64,000 nt of DNA from contig NZ_JAIVFL010000001.1 in the NCBI RefSeq assembly GCF_022760805.1, positions 3,985,317 through 4,049,316 of the forward strand, in the 5' to 3' direction. The stretch comes from Candidatus Mycolicibacterium alkanivorans (GTDB lineage: Bacteria; Actinomycetota; Actinomycetes; Mycobacteriales; Mycobacteriaceae). A program made the position numbers and the translations under genes. Every line of letters begins with the position of its first letter. The first letter of the stretch is position 1. Below the pieces are notes generated by a model that worked only from the letters and a program-made list of their open reading frames with translations, made no database searches and was not told the origin of the DNA. Shown in pieces: positions 59,156 to 64,000 of this stretch.

Positions 59156-61006
59156 GTGGGCCTCTTTTCACGGCGTCCGTCCGGCGACGAGTCGAACGAC
59201 GACGCTACGACCTCGACCGGCGACAACGACAACGACGAGCGGCACTGGCTCAGGCACCGGTATGTTGCTTGGGCGGGGCTTGCGGTCCTCGTCATCGTTA
59301 TCGCGTTCGGCTGTTGGCTCGGATTCCAAGCGCACGCAGCGAAGACCGCCCTCGAACAGGCACGCAACAGCGCACAGCAGACCAAAGATGCATTGCTGAA
59401 GGGAAACACAGCAGGTGCTTCAGGATTTGCAGCTGATGCGCAATCGCATGCGCAGGCAGCTCGGGATGCAACCCACTCCCTGCCGTGGAACATCGCTTCC
59501 TTGGTGCCATGGTTGGGCCGCCCATTCAAAACCGGTCAACAGATATCAGACGTGGTGCTGGGCCTGACCGCCGATGTCTTGAAACCCACCGCGGATGCCG
59601 GCACCACCGTCGCGCCAAATCAGTTGCTCGCCAATGGCCGGCTGAACGTGGCGGCATTGCGCAACGAAGAACCTGCGCTCAGCAAGATCGCGGCTAGCGC
59701 GGCTCGCCTCAACGCGGAGGCACAAGCGATTTCGGATCCACGCTATCTGGCCGCGCTCGGCGAAGCCCGATCACAACTACAAGTGCAGACGGCCAATATC
59801 GCACAAATGCTGGGCAACACCGCCTTGGCCGCGCGGCTGGCGCCGTCGATGATGGGCGCCGACGGCCCACGCACCTATTTCATGGGTTTCCAAACCAACG
59901 CCGAAGCCCGAGGCACCGGTGGCCTGCTCGGGGGGTTTGGGATCCTGCGGTTCGACAACGGCAGGCCCAGTGTGGACAGTTTGGGACCGAACACCGAACT
60001 CAACAAGGCATTCACACCGATGTCTCTTGGCCCAGAATTCGACGAAGAGTTTGGGTTCACCGAACCGACGACTGATTTCCGTAACAGCAATCAGAGTTCC
60101 CACTTCCCGTATGCGGCACAGATTTGGAAGTCGATGTGGGAACAACAGACGGGAATGAATGTCGACGGTGCTATCGCCCTCGACCCTATCGCTCTGAGCT
60201 ACATCCTCGGCGCTACCGGGCCCGTGACGATGCCGGACGGCGAGACGGTGACCAAGGACAATGTCGTCGAGCTGACCGAGTCGACCGTCTACACCCGATT
60301 CCCCACCGACCAATCCGCGCGGAAAGAGTATCTGCAGGGTATAGCCACTGAAGTGGTCAAGAAGGTCACCGGGCCGGTGGAGTCGCCGCGCAAGTTGTTC
60401 GACGCATTGGGTCGAGCGGTCAGCGAGCGCCGAATCTCGGTCTGGAGTTCGTCGCCCGCCGACCAGGAACTTCTGGAGGAAACTCCGCTGGCCCACGTGA
60501 TTCCCGACGATCCGGCCCCATACGCTGAAGTCGTCATCAACAATCTCGGCGGCAACAAGATGGACTACTACTTGGACCGGCAGATCGAGTATGTCGCCGA
60601 CGGTTGTGACGGCGATAGACGAATGTCGACCGTCACCGTTCGGTTGACCAACACACTCTCGGATCCGTCGCCGCTGCCGGAATATGTTGCAGGGAAATTG
60701 GGGTTCTTTCCTGGTCTCTCGGAGAATGTCCCAAGGGGCGCCATGCTCACATCCGTCCGTCTTCTCGCTACCAAGGACGCGCAAATAATCAGTGCCGTCG
60801 TCAATGGTAAAAAGATCCATGTTTTTGGAGCGACGGAGCGCAGCCATCCGAGCTTTGAAGCTCAAGTGGCTATATCGCCCGGAAAGACTGCTGAAGTGAC
60901 TTTCCGGCTCTCCGAGCCCACGGCTCCGGGCAAAGCGCGGGTTCCAGTTCAGCCGTTGGCGGATGAACTCACTCCCAAAGTCTCGGTGCCAGTGTGCTCG
61001 AGGTGA
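59156..61006 (+). CDS. DUF4012 membrane-anchored protein
   Basis: 616 residues from GTG 59156, eight bases after GAGGAAA. A charged N-terminus of about 35 residues precedes one transmembrane helix (VAWAGLAVLVIVIAFGCWLG). A helical segment and then the DUF4012 domain follow (RTYFMGFQTNAEARGTGGLL; GFTEPTTDF; GAIALDPIALSYILGATGPV). This family is found in Gram-positive polysaccharide clusters and relates to the LytR-CpsA-Psr neighbourhood. The role is unknown but plausibly envelope polysaccharide. Codon use is slightly less GC-biased than in the ribosomal genes. Confidence 0.85.
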   Translation: MGLFSRRPSGDESNDDATTSTGDNDNDERHWLRHRYVAWAGLAVLVIVIAFGCWLGFQAHAAKTALEQARNSAQQTKDALLKGNTAGASGFAADAQSHAQAARDATHSLPWNIASLVPWLGRPFKTGQQISDVVLGLTADVLKPTADAGTTVAPNQLLANGRLNVAALRNEEPALSKIAASAARLNAEAQAISDPRYLAALGEARSQLQVQTANIAQMLGNTALAARLAPSMMGADGPRTYFMGFQTNAEARGTGGLLGGFGILRFDNGRPSVDSLGPNTELNKAFTPMSLGPEFDEEFGFTEPTTDFRNSNQSSHFPYAAQIWKSMWEQQTGMNVDGAIALDPIALSYILGATGPVTMPDGETVTKDNVVELTESTVYTRFPTDQSARKEYLQGIATEVVKKVTGPVESPRKLFDALGRAVSERRISVWSSSPADQELLEETPLAHVIPDDPAPYAEVVINNLGGNKMDYYLDRQIEYVADGCDGDRRMSTVTVRLTNTLSDPSPLPEYVAGKLGFFPGLSENVPRGAMLTSVRLLATKDAQIISAVVNGKKIHVFGATERSHPSFEAQVAISPGKTAEVTFRLSEPTAPGKARVPVQPLADELTPKVSVPVCSR

Positions 61007-61347
61007 AATCGAGCGACCTCACTGGCTGGCTACGAAGCAGAAGCGATGCATCGGATCGATTGCTGCTTCGCCGCCAGCCCAGCGCCCGTGGACGAGAACG
61101 CGCCGCGCGGCGAATGAACGTAGTCCCGGGCGCCGATGCCACCCTGGTCACGTCAGCCGTGCCAGCTCTTTGTGCCCCCGTAGCGTCAACGTCTCGGCGC
61201 TGGGAGTGAGAGGATGCGTGTTGGGCGGAAGCAGCCACACCCGGGGGCTGTATTGACGGGCTGGGGGGCGTGTAGCAGCTCCGGCGTTCGGCGACAGTCG
61301 ACGATGATGTGTCAGGCCGTTGGTCGGTCGGCGAGGGAGGGGTAGAG
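61007..61347 (+). other. Intergenic between DUF4012 and Wzz/BY-kinase genes
   Basis: 341 bases with no gene. A TTGACG (61253-61258) could be a -35, but no matching -10 is evident. Confidence 0.4.
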
Positions 61348-62769
61348 GTGAATCTTCAGGACTTTACAAAGCTGCTGCGAGCGAGATGGATCACCATCGC
61401 CGTAACGGCATTGGTGGCGGTTTTGGCGGCGATTGCGTACTCACTTCTCACAACTCCGCTGTATGAGGCCTCCACGAGGCTGTACGTCTCCACGTCAGCC
61501 GGCTCGTCCGCGGTAGAGCTCTACCAGGGTAATCGGCTGTCTCAGGAACGCGTCGCTTCCTTCACCCAGCTGCTCACCGGTCAGACTTTGGCCCAACGAA
61601 CTATCGATAAGCTGGGGGTCAGCATGGATGCGGCCACGCTGCAGAAGCGGGTCAAGGCGACGGCGAAACTCGATACCGTTCTGATCGATGTATCGGTCTT
61701 GGACGAGTCACCCGTCCGCGCCCGCGACATCGCCAACGCGTTGTCCGATGAGTTTGTGGTTATGGTGGGTGAACTCGAGACACCCAAGCCTGGGGCGGCG
61801 CCCGACGCCCGGGTGGTCGTGGAACAACGCGCCTCGGTTCCGAGCAAACCGGTGGTTCCAAAGACGGCTCGAAATATCGCGATAGGCCTAGCTCTGGGTA
61901 TGTCGCTGGGCGTCGGTCTCGCCGTAATTCGCGAGGTCCTCGACAACACCGTCAAGAGCCGGGAGACACTCGAAGAGATCACTGGCGTCGGCATCGTCGG
62001 CACAGTACCAATCGACAAAGTGCGGCGAAACCAGCCGGCTATCTCGTTCGATAACGACACCTCGGCAATCGCCGAAGCATTCCGCAAACTTCGGACCAAC
62101 CTGCAATTCTTATCGGTAGACAATCCGCCCCGGGTAATCGTCGTCACCAGCTCGGTGCCGAATGAAGGCAAATCCACCACTGCGATAAACATCGCGCTCG
62201 CGCTGGCCGAAGCCGAGCACGACGTTGTACTCGTCGACGGGGATATGCGACGCCCCTCCCTGGACAAATATCTCAATCTTGTGGGGCAAGCCGGATTCAG
62301 CACGGTACTCAGCGGCGCGGCATCTCTCTCCGAGGTGCTGCAAGAAACGAACTTTCCCAGATTGACCGTGCTTACCTCGGGCGCGACACCGCCGAATCCC
62401 AGTGAACTCCTAGGGTCGATGGCCGCCAAGAACGTGTTGAGCGAATTACGCGAAAAGTATGACTATGTCATCGTCGACTCGGCGCCCCTGCTCGCGGTGA
62501 CCGACAGCGCCCTTCTCGCCGCGAACGCCGACGGCGCGCTCATCATGACACGCTTCGGTCAAACCAAGCGGGAACAGGTTGAGCACGCGGTACGTAATTT
62601 GGCAGGCGTCGGCGCGTCTCTGCTCGGTGCCGTGGTCACGATGATGCCAACACGTGGCGGTGGTGCCTATAGCTATAACTACAGCTATAGCTATAGGCAC
62701 TACGGGGAGAGTAAGAAATCGGAACGTGAATCGACTCCCGACACACCGGAAAAGACTGAGACTCCTTAG
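61348..62769 (+). CDS. Polysaccharide co-polymerase with BY-kinase domain (Wzz/Wzc type)
   Basis: 473 residues from GTG 61348, after GGAGGGG. A Wzz domain has transmembrane helices at about 14-34 and 176-196. A bacterial tyrosine kinase domain follows. Walker A is SSVPNEGKSTT (268-278), A' is VVLVDGDMRRP and Walker B is YVIVDSAP. The C-terminus carries six tyrosines in YSYNYSYSYRHY, the autophosphorylation tail. It controls chain length and export of an exopolysaccharide. It is single-chain, unlike the split CpsC/CpsD of firmicutes. The locus should continue with glycosyltransferases, but an insertion element begins about 200 bases downstream. Confidence 0.93.
   Translation: MNLQDFTKLLRARWITIAVTALVAVLAAIAYSLLTTPLYEASTRLYVSTSAGSSAVELYQGNRLSQERVASFTQLLTGQTLAQRTIDKLGVSMDAATLQKRVKATAKLDTVLIDVSVLDESPVRARDIANALSDEFVVMVGELETPKPGAAPDARVVVEQRASVPSKPVVPKTARNIAIGLALGMSLGVGLAVIREVLDNTVKSRETLEEITGVGIVGTVPIDKVRRNQPAISFDNDTSAIAEAFRKLRTNLQFLSVDNPPRVIVVTSSVPNEGKSTTAINIALALAEAEHDVVLVDGDMRRPSLDKYLNLVGQAGFSTVLSGAASLSEVLQETNFPRLTVLTSGATPPNPSELLGSMAAKNVLSELREKYDYVIVDSAPLLAVTDSALLAANADGALIMTRFGQTKREQVEHAVRNLAGVGASLLGAVVTMMPTRGGGAYSYNYSYSYRHYGESKKSERESTPDTPEKTETP
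62670..62698 (+). repeat. Short AGCTATA/ACTACAG repeat coding the Tyr tail
   Basis: agctataactacagctatagctatag is a run of near-repeats of (a)gctat that codes alternating Ser/Asn-Tyr in the kinase tail. Slippage could change tyrosine number. Confidence 0.6.
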
Positions 62770-62774
62770 GAATC

Positions 62775-62828
62775 CCATGACCCACAAACTTCCCGGAAGA
62801 GCCATGACCCACAAACTTCCCGGAAGAG
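62775..62828 (+). repeat. Perfect 27-bp tandem duplication
   Basis: The unit ccatgacccacaaacttccc plus ggaagag occurs twice back to back (62775-62801, 62802-62828). It lies between the kinase stop and the insertion element. Each unit carries ATG ACC CAC AAA. Confidence 0.95.
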
Positions 62829-62965
62829 CCCCAGAGGGGCCTTGGGGCCGAGCATGCAGACATGCCGAGGGAACCGTCGCTGAGGACGGACCCGACATCG
62901 TCGCCAGAAGTGGCGGGACCACCACACAAACCCCTCTTAACCGACTAATAGTGACTTGTTGCTGA
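62777..62965 (+). CDS. Possible small ORF (62 residues) ahead of the insertion element
   Basis: ATG 62777 lies six bases after AGGA and seven bases after the kinase gene stop. The start of the protein is a nine-residue unit MTHKLPGRA twice, then PEGPWGRAC and so on, ending RLIVTCC three bases before the proposed insertion-element end. It may be the truncated start of the next polysaccharide gene or not coding at all. Confidence 0.25.
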   Translation: MTHKLPGRAMTHKLPGRAPEGPWGRACRHAEGTVAEDGPDIVARSGGTTTQTPLNRLIVTCC

Positions 62966-64000
62966 CTCCAGGACTCCGGACATGGCATGGCGGGTCTGTA
63001 AGTTGAACGGTGTAGACGTGTTGGTGTCGTTGAGGGCTTGGCAGAGTTCGTCGATGGCGGCGGTGTGGCGGGGCGCGGGTAGCGGGTCGAGGCGGATGTG
63101 CAGGGTGTTGGTGTCGTGGTCGGGGATGATGTCGCCTGAGCCGGCCAGGGCGGTGCGGATCAGGGTGTGGGCTTCGTCGTCGCCGCGGGTGTAGCCGGTG
63201 TCGGTGAGGATCGCCCGGGCCAGCGATTGTGCGGTGTTGAACGCGGCGATGCGGATGGCGTGGTGGATCAGTTTGGTTTCGGTGTCGAGGACCTGTTGGC
63301 CGGGGTGGATGTGGGCGAGCGGTAGCCGGGCGGGGATCCCCTGGTGGGCGGTCAGTGCCGCGTCGAGCGCGGTGTGGGCGGTGTGGGCGTCGGTGTTGAT
63401 GGTGTTGATCATCGCGTTGGTGAGCACGGTGGTGGTTCCCGGCGGCGGCGTCGACGCGGTCAACAGTTCACGATCCCGGGTGGTTTCGGCCAAATGCAGT
63501 GCCCGCCTGGCTTTTTCGACCTGTTGGTAGGCGAGCTTCTTGGCCGGGTTGGGCACCATCCGGTCCGGGTCGTCCTGGGCGGCGCGGTAGCTGTCGTGGG
63601 AGTCGAGGCCGAAATGCATGCGGGCGTAGCGGTAGTGGTTCTCCTGACGCCAGCGCGATCCCATCCGGTAGCGGATCTGCGCGGCCGGCAGATCACGGCG
63701 GGTGGTCAGGATGTGCATCTGGCGGGTTCGGGCGCGATCGTGCAGGCTGATCTGTCGCATCGCGAACACCTCACCGGCGCGGGACCCGTCGGTTAGGGGC
63801 AACTCGACGGGGGTGTCGGCCAGTGCCCAGGTGTGGGTGCGGCCGTGTTCGTCGGTGTGGGTGTGCTCGGTGAACTGGTGCTCGTCGATGTCGGCGATGC
63901 TGCCTTTGCGCCAGGTCAAGGTGTCGAACCCGGCCGCGTGCAGGTCGGCGAACAGGGTCGGTGACCAGCCGCCCCGGTCGAACCCGACCAGCACCCGGCG
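62945..64000 (-). CDS. DDE-type transposase, C-terminal part (N-terminus off window)
   Basis: The minus-strand frame enters at base 64000 and stops at 62945-62947, giving about 351 residues. It starts with the segment holding the second catalytic Asp (VLVGFDRGGWS) and includes the likely catalytic Glu in WRQENHYRYARMHFGLDSHDSY. The C-terminal part of about 200 residues is helical. The last seven or so residues lie beyond the proposed terminal repeat and are host-encoded. It is paralogous to the gene at the left edge (about 94% identity over 347 bases) and in the same orientation. Confidence 0.75.
   Translation of the reverse strand, partial: RRVLVGFDRGGWSPTLFADLHAAGFDTLTWRKGSIADIDEHQFTEHTHTDEHGRTHTWALADTPVELPLTDGSRAGEVFAMRQISLHDRARTRQMHILTTRRDLPAAQIRYRMGSRWRQENHYRYARMHFGLDSHDSYRAAQDDPDRMVPNPAKKLAYQQVEKARRALHLAETTRDRELLTASTPPPGTTTVLTNAMINTINTDAHTAHTALDAALTAHQGIPARLPLAHIHPGQQVLDTETKLIHHAIRIAAFNTAQSLARAILTDTGYTRGDDEAHTLIRTALAGSGDIIPDHDTNTLHIRLDPLPAPRHTAAIDELCQALNDTNTSTPFNLQTRHAMSGVLESATSHY
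62968..64000 (-). mobile_element. Insertion sequence, 3' part (second copy)
   Basis: The inner boundary is proposed at 62968, where CCAGGACTCCGGACATGGC is read on the plus strand, the counterpart of the end at 1828-1846. The other end is off the window. The two copies stand as direct repeats about 61 kb apart. Confidence 0.65.

Overview
The window is high-GC actinobacterial DNA. Gene content and order point to a rapidly growing mycobacterium (Mycolicibacterium-like). Evidence includes a mycofactocin cluster, the Mce ATPase mkl next to rplL, fadE8 and nfo beside rpoBC, mycobacterial-style tails on S3 and L22, and lipobox lipoproteins. Read right to left, about 47.9 to 2 kb follows the gene order of the M. 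tuberculosis Rv0650-Rv0724 interval as I know it, so the block is inverted relative to that numbering.

Layout, left to right. (1) 1-1846: the 5' part of a large DDE-type transposase gene (minus strand) that runs off the left edge. (2) 1978-3801: sppA. (3) 3874-14882: the spc and S10 ribosomal operons (rpsJ to rplO, all minus), with an orphan formylglycine-generating enzyme between rpsQ and rplN. (4) 15269-16876: a lipoprotein carboxylesterase. (5) 16909-22639: the mycofactocin locus mftA-B-C-D-E-G with divergent mftR. The glycosyltransferase gene mftF is reduced to an apparent fragment of about 80 bp. (6) 22766-25418: an Lrp regulator, a DDAH/amidinotransferase-type enzyme and an intact rocD, an arginine/ornithine module. 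(7) 25496-29806: tuf, fusA, rpsG, rpsL. (8) 30253-36463: a DUF3060 lipoprotein, fadE8, a membrane protein, purU, an internally deleted transposase, a fadE fragment and nfo. (9) 36552-37433: a DUF559-type protein between two identical 56-bp palindromes. (10) 37550-45048: rpoC and rpoB. (11) 45484-47636: mkl, rplL, rplJ and the L10 leader. (12) 47893-55853: a ROK sugar kinase, a GH38 alpha-mannosidase and a Ca-type P-ATPase. (13) 55993-58291: a UbiB/ABC1 kinase and lipG (plus strand). (14) 58576-62769: a small secreted protein, a DUF4012 protein and a Wzz/BY-kinase, which look like the start of an exopolysaccharide locus. (15) 62945-64000: a second copy of the transposase in the same orientation, running off the right edge.

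Most genes are housekeeping: transcription, translation and factors tied to ribosome supply. The accessory interest lies in five places: the mycofactocin locus without mftF, a dispersed palindromic repeat family (four copies, all at 3' gene ends), the arginine module between tuf and mft, the exopolysaccharide genes abutting the right-hand insertion element, and the two paralogous transposases bracketing about 61 kb of core genome. I recognised no tRNA, rRNA, CRISPR array or replication origin. Starts were chosen by hand from ribosome-binding sites and remembered homologues; no database search was run.
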